NCBI GenBank assembly: GCA_014825775.1
Contig: MVAQ01000074.1
Span: 1-64,000 of the forward strand
Length of the DNA: 64,000 nucleotides
Source of the DNA: Krasilnikovozyma curviuscula
Lineage: Eukaryota; Basidiomycota; Tremellomycetes; Cystofilobasidiales; Mrakiaceae
Reading direction: 5' to 3'
Position numbers and translations under genes: made by a program. The stretch's first letter is position 1. The number at the start of each line of letters is the position of its first letter. This document shows positions 12,074 through 23,058 of the stretch, one piece after another. The notes under the pieces were generated by a model. That model searched no databases, was not told the DNA's origin, and saw nothing but the letters and a program-made list of their open reading frames with translations.

Positions 12074-13537
12074 TCAGACCTCCTTCTTCGCACCTACAAA
12101 GATCTCCTTTAATTCCTCTCTATGAGTCCAAAAGGCCTATAAAAGAGTTATATTTTTAGAATCATATTATAGATCTGGCCAGAAGAACGCGGCAAGACTC
12201 ACTAGGACAACTTCGATGGCGATAAGGGCAATGATGATGAGCTCCATATTGTGGGTTGAACCTTCTGTTAGCAGATCCTTCATCAGGTCTATCGATAAAA
12301 TATTATGGTATGGTCAGTGTTTGTCATGTTTGTGACGAACATTTCACTCGTATGCTGAACTCACTATGAACCTCGCCTGCATAATCAATCTTCTTATTCA
12401 TGATCTGCACACGTTCTCGGACCTCCAATGCCGCAGTCATTTCATTGAAGAACTCTTCAAGTTCAGGTTCCTCCCAGTATAGTTCGGGGACTTCATCAAT
12501 CTGACGACCGCAAGAAGTAGGTGAGATGATAGTGATGTTACGGCCGTTGTGATTGACTCACTCCTCGAAGATTGACACCACCTCGCACCACCAACAATTC
12601 TCCCAACCTCTTGACCACTTCCTTCCTCGTGAAGAGCCCTTTTCCTTCTTTAGCAAGCTGTCCGGGGAGCCCCTGTATCTTGTAAAGATGTCTATCTAGC
12701 TGAGATTCTAAAATTGAAAGTTGCGATGACCGGGAAAGTGCTTCTGAGAAGGTGTATCGCAAGAGCAACGCTTCGGAGGATGAGGTCGGTACTGAGGTTT
12801 CGGGTGAAAGTACTATCAAGTCTCCTTTGAGCGAAGGTTTTGATCTAAGTTCAAGAGGGTAGAAGGTCAGAAATTGAATGTTGGTATCGCAGCCGGGAAA
12901 AACTCACTCAGCTTCGTCCACGACATAGTCCAAGCTCTCCTCTTCAGGGACATCATATTTTCGCACGACAAACCCCTCTGGCTTGTGTTTATCGAATTGA
13001 GTCCACCAAGCTACCGCACTTGATTTGTCCATGCCCCAAGCAACATAACTTCCGTTCGCCAGCAGCCAGACTTCGGAATCTTTGTACGGTATCACCCAAG
13101 CTCCGTCATCACTAGGAACTCGTTTTGAATCTCGTGGGACTTTGTTCTTGAGCAGATCCTGATGAGAGAACGTGGCGTCAGGGAACGTCAGAGAACAGCA
13201 AAAAGCGGAACGGAAACGAAAAACGGCAGCTTACCAAGTTGAATTTCTCTGCTATAGAAAAAGACAGGACTGATTTGTAATCGGATCTGGTGTCTGACAC
13301 CTGGGCTCGGATGGGTCGAGAAGCAGCAGCAGCTCTCCGAATCGTTGGTTTAGATAGATTTGCACGGGTGGCTGCTGAGGAAGTCAGTTGGATCGGTGGT
13401 GGTAAGGAGTTGGACTGTGATTTGCTCTCTGATGCTAATGTCCGTTTGAAGGAGCAAAAAACTGAAGCTGAGGTTGACTTGGCTAGTATCGACGAGCTCG
13501 CCGCTTTCGTAGCTCTCGAGCACACGTTCCGAAGCAT
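12074..13537 (-). CDS. Mitochondrial RMND1/DUF155 family protein
   Basis: DUF155 protein related to yeast YDR282C/MRX10 and human RMND1, inner-membrane proteins linked to mitochondrial translation. Exons: 13537-13235, 13158-12908, 12844-12562, 12500-12365, 12288-12203, 12136-12074; 373 residues. The first ~50 residues are Arg/Ser-rich without acidic residues, as in a mitochondrial presequence. Family blocks are VWLLANGSYVAWGMDKSSAV, EEESLDYVVDEAE, RKEVVKRLGELLVVRGGVNL, PELYWEEPELEEFFNEMTA and RVQIMNKKIDYAGEV. A single membrane helix near the end (MELIIIALIAIEVVLAFW) is followed by a charged tail. Yeast Rmd1 and Rmd8 share the domain, but the presequence favours the mitochondrial branch. Confidence 0.88.
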
Positions 13538-13885
13538 TTTGAAGAAGGACTACAGAAGGGCTAGAACGATAAACAAATGATAGTAGATTTATCAGTTTAG
13601 GGGCTCTAGCAAACTAGTAGAACAGAAGCTCACGGAATCGCTTTCACCGTTGGCGGACAGGATTACACAGTGTGCAAAGCATTTAACTAACATTGCAAGC
13701 AAGCCCAGACATTACGGAGAGTTACAGCAAACGAGACTCTGATTAAGGCAATAACACACATTTGCCCAGCTAGACTCTAAGCGCGTTATGTGCCGAGCTT
13801 GTTTGTTTTGTGCAAGATGCTTGCTTTACTTAAGATCGCTGGGGTTTTGGATTAACATCTCATATACAGACAGAGGACGCATAGT
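13538..13885. other. intergenic between DUF155 gene and UTP18
   Basis: 348 bases upstream of the minus-strand DUF155 gene. It should hold its promoter and the UTP18 3' end. No gene or repeat is seen. Confidence 0.5.
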
Positions 13886-16025
13886 TTATCGACCTTGATA
13901 AGCTCTGCATCTCCAGATGGTGACTTTGCCCTTGGAATTACCGATTGCAAGATCACTCGAGGGACTGAATCCGAGACAGGTGACATGACCAACCGGAGTA
14001 GAAGCCGTAGGCCAGTTTGAAAATGTGGTGAGAGATGGCACATGGAACTGAGTAACAAATCGGTCAGTTGATGGGACGCTAAATGATCAGAAAGCGTATC
14101 ATCACTCACCAATTTTAAGGCATCTTTCTTCTCCTTACTCGCTGCAGCAAGAATTTCTCCTCCAATATTGAATTGGATGTCTGAGATAGGGGTTGTCATG
14201 TTCTCGAATGCTTTGATGGAAGTAAGGGTGGCAGAAGATGTTCTGCTGGGAGTGTTGTAAATGTTGATGATACCGGTCGAAGAGCTGAATCAGATTTTAG
14301 GAAGGCCGTCAGAAAAGTTGTTCCGGTAATTCCATGTCAAACACTACTCACCCAACGGCAAATTTATCCTCAGTAGTCTCCAAAACTCTCGATCCCCAAG
14401 CACCAGCATCGTTCCACCTCGCTACACACTTCCTCTCCTCGACGTCCCAAACTGAGACCTCTCCTTTACCTTGCTCTAGCACCCAAAGATCTGCCCCATC
14501 TCTCTTGAACTTCAAACTCGCGACCTTCCCCCCTCCAGGCAGTTTTAGTGAACCAATCACACCATTAGGACCACTCAGTTGGTCCCAGTTGATCAGATCG
14601 ACGTGTCCATTTTTACCAGCCATGGCACATATTGTACCAGTAGTGTTGAAAGCGAGTATATGAAGAGATTTTGAGGTGGAGTTGGGAAGGGGCGCTTTGA
14701 TGGACTGGCCGGTGTGAAGAGAAAGGATATGAAGGAACGGTCGCGAGCCAGAGAGGATCAAGCTGGAGCCAGTGGGATGCCAGGTAATTTTCGAAACTGG
14801 GAGTTGAGGAGTGTGGAGAGTGAGAATACGTTCGTTGAGGATTCCGTCGACCTGAAAATGAGAAAGGTCAGACATCTTGCGGTGAGATTGCGGCGAGCTA
14901 ACACGCTAGAACTTACTGTATAAACTCTCAACCTCCTATCAGAACCAGCAACAGCAAGAATATTCCTTCCTCCGGGAGCCCAAGCCAGGTCCTTCACACC
15001 ACCTTGGCCAGATCCTTTCAGATCCTTCAGCCTGTAGATGTCCAAGGTGCCAGGCGGAAGTTTCGGCCTCGACGCAAGGAAGGGTGTCGATGATTGAAGA
15101 AGAGCGGTAAATGGTGAGAGTTTTGATGCATCAGTGCGGTTCTTCGAGACCCAAACGGGAATAGGGTGTATACTCTGGAAGCTGGAAGGTGTCGATGGAT
15201 CGAAGTGAAGGTCAGGTTACCAGGTGGTGAGCTTATCATTTCAGAAACCGGCTTACTATCCCCGTAATCGTCCTTCTAAGTCTCTACCAGATACGATATC
15301 TTCGCCTTCAGACTTTCGCAATTTCCTGAGTCTGTTGTCAGTGCTCAGAGACACTTTAAGCACCAAGTCATCGGGGTCAATCCAAGCAGCTTTAGGTTTC
15401 TTCGTGGTGCTCGTTGAGTTTACCGTTTGTTTCGTGGATGAGCCAGAGGAAGAAGAACCAGAAGAAGACGCTGCTTCCATATCGCTGTCGCTGTCGTCCT
15501 CAGAAGAATCGTCACTATCACTCTTTTGACCCAGTTCTGAATCTTCATCCGAATCAGAATCGTCTTCTATGGGTGCATCTAAGTCAACTGAGTTGTTGTT
15601 GTCCAAAGTTGAAACTGAGGGAGCTTCACCGGGAGCGTCCATGAAGAAAAGCTGCAGAAACCAAAATCCAGCATCAGAGGTCGGTCCATCGGAGTCCAAT
15701 GCCAAGGGAGAGTAGTACTTACCTCCTCATCCATCAAGTAGCCAAGTTCACCTGCGACCTCCGTGCTCAAATCAGCCTCGACATCTTGCTGCTTGCCCTT
15801 TCCTTTACCCTTCCCAGCTTTCCCAGCCCCGTTGGCAGCTCCACGAGGACCAAACGAACTCTTTTTCTTCCCGAACAGCATCGACTCGAGCTCCCTCTCC
15901 TCGTCATCCTTCTCCTCATCGTCGTCCAGTTGGAACTCCCCCAGCACGGCGACGGGGGTCTTCGGCTGGTTGTACGGTTTCTTCTTGTTGGCCCGTCGTT
16001 TCTTAGGGACTTCTGCTGGGGGCAT
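13886..16025 (-). CDS. UTP18: U3 snoRNP/SSU processome WD40 protein Utp18
   Basis: UTP-B subunit of the small-subunit processome, needed for early 18S pre-rRNA processing in the nucleolus. Exons: 16025-15723, 15651-15257, 15181-14917, 14851-14352, 14284-14110, 14047-13886; 599 residues (yeast 594). The first ~200 residues are basic then very acidic and Ser-rich (DDDEEKDDEERELESMLFG; SDSDEDSELG), the typical Utp18 lead-in. PKAAWIDPDDLVLKVSL marks the family's conserved entry to the WD40 propeller. SIHPIPVWV, DLAWAPGGRNILAVAGSDRR, WHPTGSSLILSG and VSVWDVEERKC are propeller blades. The C-terminus is short (VTIWRCRAYQGR). An upstream ATG is not visible in frame. Confidence 0.93.
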
Positions 16026-16985
16026 GACTGCTGAGGTGGTTCGTAGAGCAGCTGAGATGAGGTTGAAGGGTTAACCAGGTTGAGCTCAAGTGGCTCTGAG
16101 AAGTCGAACTTCGCCAAATTTTTTGGGCAGAGTGATTTTTCCAATATCGGAAAACAGCAAAATGAGACCTTTCGCAAAGTGAAGATGTAGTATCAGTATA
16201 GTGTTCAAAGGCTGCTTGAGATCAATCTGCTTTCTACAGAAAAAAATGATAGTGGCGAAGCAGAAAAGTAAACAAAACGCGAAACTAGGTCGAGTGATAA
16301 ATGTTCTCACTTAAATCTATGAACCACACCTGTTAAATCATATTTACAACTTTTATTTCTTCAAAAAGCGTATATTGGCTCTCTGCCTTACACTATCTCA
16401 TAAAGAAATAAAGGCTCCACGCCCTCCTTCCCATGAGCCACCGCACCAGAGAAAGGAAAGGGACCTCGAGACCAACAGCAGGGCGAGACGGATACTCAGA
16501 TTTGATAACACTGCTTAGCTGAAAACCCCTTCAACCTTGGGAAGAAAATATCAGTACCCTTCACCGTCCTTTCTCGCTATTTGGTACGCTTCTCTTTTTT
16601 TTTCCGACCAGTCTTTGAAGATTACACATGGCAAACCGTATCAGAGCGATAGTTTATTTCCAATCACACGTACTTCTTCTGTTCTCTTGAAGATTGCTTC
16701 ATTTGGTCTACATCGCGTGGGTAAAGTAGGTCGCCTTCGACATCACGCCGACATAGACATTCGAGCAGTTGCGCTGGCTCGTAATACATTCTGCGGTTTT
16801 TCGACTACAGCTTTTCCATATGATTCTTATTTTGTATTTCTAGCGCCGCTTGTATGACGAAGAAAGTTGCGATAGAGACTGCGCTCCTTAGCTGAGCCAG
16901 CATCTCCAAGCTGAACTGCATCATCACATCAATCTATCTCTCAACTCCCACTATACAAATCTCCCGTTCACTACTTTCCTACAAA
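16026..16985. other. divergent intergenic region
   Basis: 960 bases between UTP18 (-) and the coiled-coil gene (+). Pyrimidine-rich and AT-rich stretches suit two promoters and a 5' leader. A 106-codon frame at 16537-16857 shows no recognisable protein character. Confidence 0.5.
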
Positions 16986-18021
16986 ATGAAGCGATTCTTA
17001 GTCAAACCCAATGACGAATCACTTCTCAAGAAGCAGGAGAACCTCGTCAGACAAGAGGTGAGTACAGGCCAGCGATAAATCATCATCGTAACTCCGACTT
17101 TTGGGCCAACATTTCAATTTTGCAGGCTCGAAATGCCACTCTCGAGCTGAATGAAGCTGTTGGAGATCTGAAGCATACCCAGGATGCTGCTGAGAAGGCT
17201 AGGAAGCAAGAAGCAAAAGCCGCCAGGGTTGTCGAAGTGGTAAGGCGCCTTTGGTTTCTCAACAGATGGTTTCTGGCTCAATTCTGATATCCTGTGACTA
17301 TGACTTTCCTTTGTCTTACCATTTGCCTACTTTCACTGCTACAGAAATCCCAGAAGGAGTCGAAGCTTCAAGAGCAATTGAATGAGGCCATCCACTCTCA
17401 TCAGATTGCTCAAGCTGAACTCGACGAAGCGAAAAGGGTGAGCCACTTCTATCCCTCCCCCTTATCCAGCTTGTTCATGAAATGGGACACTGAGAGTCAG
17501 CTTGACTTCTGCCCCAGGCTCTCGAAATCATCTCTCAATCCAAGGAGCGTCTCCAAGTTGAGGTCATCAATAAGAAGGACCGTCTCACCGTCGTTGAGAC
17601 GAAGAGGTTCGAAGGAGAACAGAAGAGACACGAGAGACTTCAAGGAATTTATAGATCCAAGAGTGCTGCTGCTGGGTATCACAGCCCCAAATCGGACACC
17701 AATCACACGACCAACTCCGGCAAGCCAAAGGAGGTCGATCAGAATCGATCTCCAGCTGATGGTGCCTCTCCCGCATCGAGGCTCGGTGAAGTTGCAAGGT
17801 CAAGGTCGATGGATGTCAATCAGCACCAACGTGAAGGTCCAGCCCTACCACCGAGGCAGGTCGCACCACCACCAGCAGAGCAGAGCACCGCGACTCAACC
17901 AGTACCCTCCACCAGCAAAAACAAGGCGATACGCGTCAAAGAGGTAGCTGGAGGTAGCGCTAAGGCGGGCCAAGGTGGAGGTGGTAGACTCACCGAGGGA
18001 GGGCAGGCAGCGCAGGGGTAG
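16986..18021 (+). CDS. Coiled-coil protein of unknown function
   Basis: I do not recognise this protein. Exons 16986-17057, 17126-17239, 17345-17437 and 17518-18021 give 260 residues. Residues 1 to about 150 are one long charged helix rich in Glu, Lys, Gln and Ala (NATLELNEAVGDLKHTQDAA; KSKLQ-like heptads; ERLQVEVINKKDRLTVVETK), so a coiled coil is very likely. The rest is Ser/Pro/Gln/Gly-rich and disordered (GPALPPRQVAPPPAEQSTAT) and ends in a Gly-rich tail. There is no signal peptide or membrane helix. Introns fall at codon boundaries, and donor and acceptor sites are standard. A structural or scaffold role would be a guess. Confidence 0.8.
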
Positions 18022-18619
18022 CGAAGAGTGTGGAGGGCCGCGCGCTCGGTGAGTCTTCTCGTAATGGACCTCGAATGACTTCCAAGTCTGACTTGCTGAC
18101 TTGTTGATTTATGTGCTCGCTTGGGTTCGTTTTCTTTAGGAACATAGCTTACACATCAGCTCTTTTGTTTCAAATCCTCCTCGTAAACCGGTCGTACTTA
18201 ATGCGAGCACATTTCAAATGCGGTTTAACTTGAAGGCGAGAAAGCGACCGCGAAGGGTGCCAGTTGTTTTCGCTTTCGTCCTGTTGATTCAATTTCTTTG
18301 GGAAGTACAGCTGGATAGAATGCAGTGATAATACAGTGATTCAAGTGTGGAACCAGAGAGTATAAGTGTGTTGCTCAACTCTGAGAGAAACAGGCACATC
18401 AACTTTGTAAACAACGTAGCGACGTCACAAAGCATCGGCGTACGATGGCCCTGACTTGACCGTGTCCCGAAAAATATATTTTGGTCAGCAAGAGTAGAAA
18501 CATATAAAAACAACCGAGCTAGATAGACCTTTCCCTAATCTCCCAAACTCTTTTTCTTTTGTCCTAGGGAAAACTCCCCCCAAAAAGTCCGAGATTTATC
18601 TTCGCCAGAAAATAAACAC
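18022..18619. other. promoter region of MFS transporter
   Basis: About 600 bases, CT-rich just before the ATG at 18620. It should hold the 3' end of the coiled-coil gene and the transporter promoter. No gene is seen. Confidence 0.45.
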
Positions 18620-21482
18620 ATGTCGGATTCTCACTCTGACAGCCACACCCTCGCCGGATCGCCATCCCAACATCCCAAAGAACTCAACATGGGAGAAAAG
18701 GTCACCGAGAACCACACAGAAGCAGGGGAGGAGGTTGCTCCAGCTGCCTTGACTAGGCAGACGACACTGCAAGAGTTCGCTTCAGACGATGAGGCGAAGA
18801 GGTTGAAGCTGGTCAAGACCCTCTCTGAGAGCAAGATGGCCAGTGAAAGGAGTTTGGGAAGAGCTCTTTCGAGACAGCTCAGCCCGTAAGTAACACTGTT
18901 CCACATCGTTCAGCTCTGAATTGCTGCCATGGGACAGATTTTTCGATTCGTTTCGGCTTGGAGTAGAGCCGCCGAGGAGTGTCGTGACCAATTTTTCTAC
19001 CTCAGATTTGACTAATGGTATCTTTCTTTCTTTCCCAAACAGTCCCGTCGTAGGACCCTTTGGTTCTGTTGCACCAGGAGATGGTGACGAGAGCGGAATG
19101 GAACCCCCTCGAGACGAAGAGGAGGCCATTGCCGAGCAACAAAACAAGGAGCAGAACTCGCCGAGCCAGCCTGAGAAGGACGAGTACGAAGTCACTTGGG
19201 ATGGTCCTGATGATAAGGCGAACCCAAAGAACTGGTCCGAGCTGTACAGATGGTACTTGACTGTGAGTGTTTTTGTTGACTCATGCCGGTGGGTTGCTAG
19301 ACCAACCGAAGCTAGCTGCCTCCCATCCACCAGTTTTTGGTACAGAATATATGTCACTGACACTGCTGGTTGTATTTTTTTTTTCTTCAGGGTTGCTCTG
19401 GTCTGTTGGTTTTCAACGCAACGTTCGCGTCCAGTGCTCCCAGCGGGATTGTCGAGAAAGTCATCGAAGACTTTGGCTTCTCTTTGGAAGTTGGAACACT
19501 TATGATTGCTCTGTTTGTTGCTGGTTACTGTGTTGGTCCTGTGAGTAGATTCTTTTGTAACTTTTTGTCGCGAAAGGAGCGAATCGTCGCGACTTTGCGC
19601 AGGTTCCTTCAACGCGTCCGCATCAGTCCTTCTCCTCTGTTCTGACCGGATTCTCTTGCTTTTGTTACGACTTTTCTCCGTCTCAGCTTGTTTGGGGTCC
19701 TCTTTCTGTACGTCATTTGCGTTTCCTCATTAAAACCGTTACTGACCTTCTCCGGTTGGCACTGTTTCACCCAAAATCAGGAAATTAAAGGGCGACGATT
19801 CGTATTCCTTGTCTCTGTCTCAATTTACACTCTCTTCCAAATCGGCTGTGCCCTCGCTCCTAACACGGGAGCCATCTTGGCTTTCAGATTCTTGGGAGGA
19901 ACGTTTGCTGCTGGCCCTTTGACCAACTCTGGTGGTGTTCTTGGTACGTTACCTTTCTTCAGTCCCTTTCTTCATTCGATTGTCTTATTCCATTTGCCTT
20001 TAAAAGGCGATATCTGGGATGCTGATCGCCGTGGAATTGCCTTCGCTTGGTTTGCTGTAAGTGCCCCACCTTACTCACCTACTCGTAACGTTGAACTTTT
20101 TTAACATTTCATTTTTTATCTTCATTAGGTGGCTCCATTCGCCGGACCTGCTATTGGGCCAATCGTTTCCGGTTTCATGAGCAACGCTGGCGTCAGATGG
20201 CAGGACACTTTTTGTGAGTCAATTCTAGTTCAACCGTCGACTGCGTTCGCCGGGAATCAGTGCTGGTTTTTATTTTCCTTGATATACTGAAAATTCTGTT
20301 TATTTTTGTTTCAATTCTGTTTGTTTCAAATCAAAAGGGGTGTTGTTCGCGTTTGCCGGTGCCTGCTTCATCCTCATCGTCTTCGGCATCCCAGAAACTT
20401 ACACGCCAACGCTCCTTCAGAGGAAAGCCGCCAAGCTCAGAAAGGAAACTGGTAAACCGTACTGGGCACCTCTCGACAAGCAGAAGACTGATTTGAAGTC
20501 AAGGTTGGACAATATTTTGTTAAAGCCTTTCAAGATGCTTGCATTGGAACCAATGTTGTTGCTGGTTACCATTTACATGTCTTTCGTACGTTTCAAGTTC
20601 AAAAAAGCTCAGGTGTGCTCTGGCCATCACTAACGTGTCCGTTTCTGTACAGGTTTACGGTGTCATCTACTTGATGTTCGAAGCTTACCCCATTGTCTTC
20701 ACCGAAGGTCACCACATGTCCGCAGGTGTCACCGGTCTGATGTTCCTCGGCATCTTCATTGGTGGTATCACAGCCGTCATCATCTACATTCTCGTCTTCA
20801 ACCCAAGATATGTTGTGAAACACAAGGCTGCTGCCGCTGAGGGTAAAATGGTTTCCCCCGAAGCCAGACTCGAAACCGGTGTCATTGGTGGTGTCGTCAT
20901 TGTTATTGCTCTCTTTTGGTTTGGTGAGTTTTTGGTTTTTGTTTTTTTGTAGACTGTGAAAGCTGTGATCTGACATGCCAATCTCCTTGTCTTCCTCAGG
21001 CTGGACATCGTATCCATCCGTCTCTTGGGCCGCTCCAATGGTCGCCGGTGGATTCCTCGGTCTGGGAATTTTGTGGATTTTCCTTTCTCTCTTTAACTAC
21101 ATTATCGATGTGTATCTCTTCGCTGCTGCTTCCGCTCTGGCTGCCAACACTGTCTGCCGATCTGCGTTTGGTGCTGGGTGAGTCGTTCCCGCTCCACTTC
21201 GCTAGACACTTTGACGCTAATTCTCCTTATTAATATTTAAAAACAGCTTCCCTCTCTTTGCAACACAGATGTATGTCAAACTCAACCCAAGGATAGCTTC
21301 GACTGTTCTAGGATGCATTGCGATCGCTATGGGTTAGTTCTGATGTCAGATGTCAACATTGAGCGTTGCGCTGACCCACTCCTGTCTATCTTCTATCAGC
21401 ACCAATCCCAATCCTCTTTATCAAATTCGGACCTGCTCTCAGAAAGAGGAGCAAGTTCACACCCGCCATCCGTAAAGTGTAA
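18620..21482 (+). CDS. MFS drug/polyamine proton antiporter (DHA1-like)
   Basis: Twelve-helix plasma-membrane exporter of the DHA1 drug:H+ antiporter type (Tpo/Flr1/Qdr relatives). Twelve exons: 18620-18885, 19043-19262, 19391-19540, 19687-19707, 19781-19943, 20007-20056, 20129-20213, 20338-20585, 20653-20923, 21000-21177, 21247-21332, 21400-21482; 606 residues. A ~160-residue hydrophilic N-terminus with clustered Ser and acidic residues ends at WDGPDDKANPKNWSELYRWY, the usual lead into helix 1. The loop 2-3 motif is LVWGPLSEIKGRR, built from a 21-base exon plus the next. GDIWDADRRG follows TM4 and FGIPETYTPTLLQRKAAKLR precedes the central loop. The C-terminus is short and basic (LRKRSKFTPAIRKV). 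Substrate cannot be told; Tpo-type polyamine or azole export is possible. Confidence 0.92.
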
Positions 21483-21695
21483 AAGGATTGGGTAGAACTC
21501 TCCTTTGGCAATCTTTACTGAAAATTATGTTCTACCAATCTGTATTACACCTACATACACCTATCTAGATCCTCTTAATGTGTTTCGATTGCTAAAAGAA
21601 AGAAATGGAGCGTGAGATTCCGCCACATCTTGATTTGTCAACACAACTGACAAAAGTCGAAGCAGCTACCAACTTCCATTCTTCTAATAACAACG

Positions 21696-22600
21696 ATGTT
21701 TACAGGTCTTGTTAGTAATTCTCCCTGATGTAAAAGGAGAATTTGTACTGACTCCCTAGCCCTTCTGACCCATAAGATTGAGCATTTACCTCGCTTACGG
21801 TCTCGTGTTCCAATGGACACAGACGGGGGATTCACGTTGACATTCGAGAACGCAGCACCAATCTTGGAGGATTGTCATATCGGAGACTCAATTTCATGTA
21901 ATGGTGCTTGCTTGACGGTCACAGAGTTTGATTCCGATAGCTTCAAAGTCGGATTGGCTCCAGAGACGCTGAATAGAACCAATTTGGGTGAGTTCCTTCT
22001 TGATTCCTCCTCTCAAATCTGCTTGTAGCTGAATCAGTAGATGTACATTGTTACCAGGTGAGCTCAAAGTTGGTGATCATGTTCAATGTGAGCGAGCTGT
22101 TTCGAGTCATACGAGAATGGGTGGCCACTTTGTTCAGGTAAGCAGGAACTTTGTCACAACCCTTTAATTCTCGCAACCTGCTCTAACTGAGCTGCTCTTC
22201 TGTCTATCAGGGCCATGTTGACGGAACAGCAAAGATCGTCTCAAAAATACCAGACGGCAACTCGATTCGATTTCTCTTCCAGCTCCCTACGGCCGAATTT
22301 CTTGCGTCCATCGTTGAAAAGGGATATATCACAATAGATGGAGCATCCCTCACAATTGTCTCGATCAACGACGTCGAACGAACATTTGGAATCATGCTCA
22401 TTGCTCATTCGCAGGAAAAGCTCGTGTTGGGACACAAGCAGGTGGGCGATCGCGTCAACTTTGAGGTCGACGCTATTGGTAAATTCGTTGAGAAGGCTGT
22501 GAGAGGTGCAATGGGTGGGTTGGAGAGCGACAAGAGCTTGGAAGCGATGGTTGAGCGGGTGGTTTTGAAGGTCTTGCGGGAGAAGAAGTTGGTCGAGTAA
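21696..22600 (+). CDS. RIB5: Riboflavin synthase
   Basis: Last step of riboflavin synthesis: dismutation of two 6,7-dimethyl-8-ribityllumazine molecules. Exons 21696-21714, 21760-21987, 22058-22137 and 22211-22600 give 238 residues, exactly the yeast Rib5 length. The 19-base first exon encodes MFTGLV, the universal N-terminus that forms part of the active site. The two lumazine-binding repeats are visible: GDSISCNGACLTVTEFD with SHTRMGGHFVQGHVDGT, and GYITIDGASLTIVSI with KQVGDRVNFEVDAIGKF. Just after the initial MFTGLV the sequence diverges somewhat (THKIEHLPRLRSRV), but the frame is open and the splice is unique. It is followed 6 bases later by the possible minus-strand stop of a small gene. 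Confidence 0.95.
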
Positions 22601-22603
22601 AAC

Positions 22604-22986
22604 TTAGTTGTACCGGATCTCATCACACCATTCTACTTCATCAATCGATATCATCTCATACTTTTGCAAATTAAAGGGGAGCACCGTAGAGATCAACAAT
22701 TATTTGCGCTTTTCCTGAGCTTTGTCCACTCACAGTCTCCGAGACTTCAGCCGGCAAGCCTTGGACGCCTTCGACAACAACTTGGTGACATCGAATTTCT
22801 TGTATTCTCAAGTCTTTGGGATACACCCAGATGAATGCTTGGTAGGTGCAGCTCTCAGACCAGGTGAGCTCACCGTTCTAAGCGATGAGAAGGCGTCAGC
22901 CAAACAATCGTTTGAAACCTTCGAACCTTTTCAAGAAGCACGATATTGCACAGAATGAACCATAGCAGAAGCATTAAGTTAGTCAT
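22604..22986 (-). CDS. Possible small membrane protein (tentative)
   Basis: A spliced frame can be drawn but is not proven. It starts at the ATG at 22986 with a hydrophobic N-terminus (MTNLMLLLWFILCNIVLLEK), which would be one membrane helix. Downstream is an open stretch reading CTYQAFIWVYPKDLRIQEIR and then VVVEGVQGLPAEVSET. A strong GTGAGT donor follows (forward 22718-22723), then an AAG acceptor and YEMISIDEVEWCDEIRYN ending at TAA 22604. The first intron needs a weak GTTTCA donor and a GAG acceptor. If real, it is about 90 residues and its stop lies 3 bases from the RIB5 stop. I recognise no family. The opposite strand carries an equally open 79-codon frame, so chance cannot be excluded. 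Confidence 0.3.
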
Positions 22987-23058
22987 ATTCCCTCGAGACT
23001 CATGTGTACCCGGAAACTAGCTTTTAATCGAACACTAATGACCAAAAACTGCTGCTTG

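Noticed and set aside
15699..16074. Two plus-strand frames opposite UTP18 exon 1
   Set aside because: Shadows of an acidic/basic low-complexity exon; no starts, splice logic or family resemblance.
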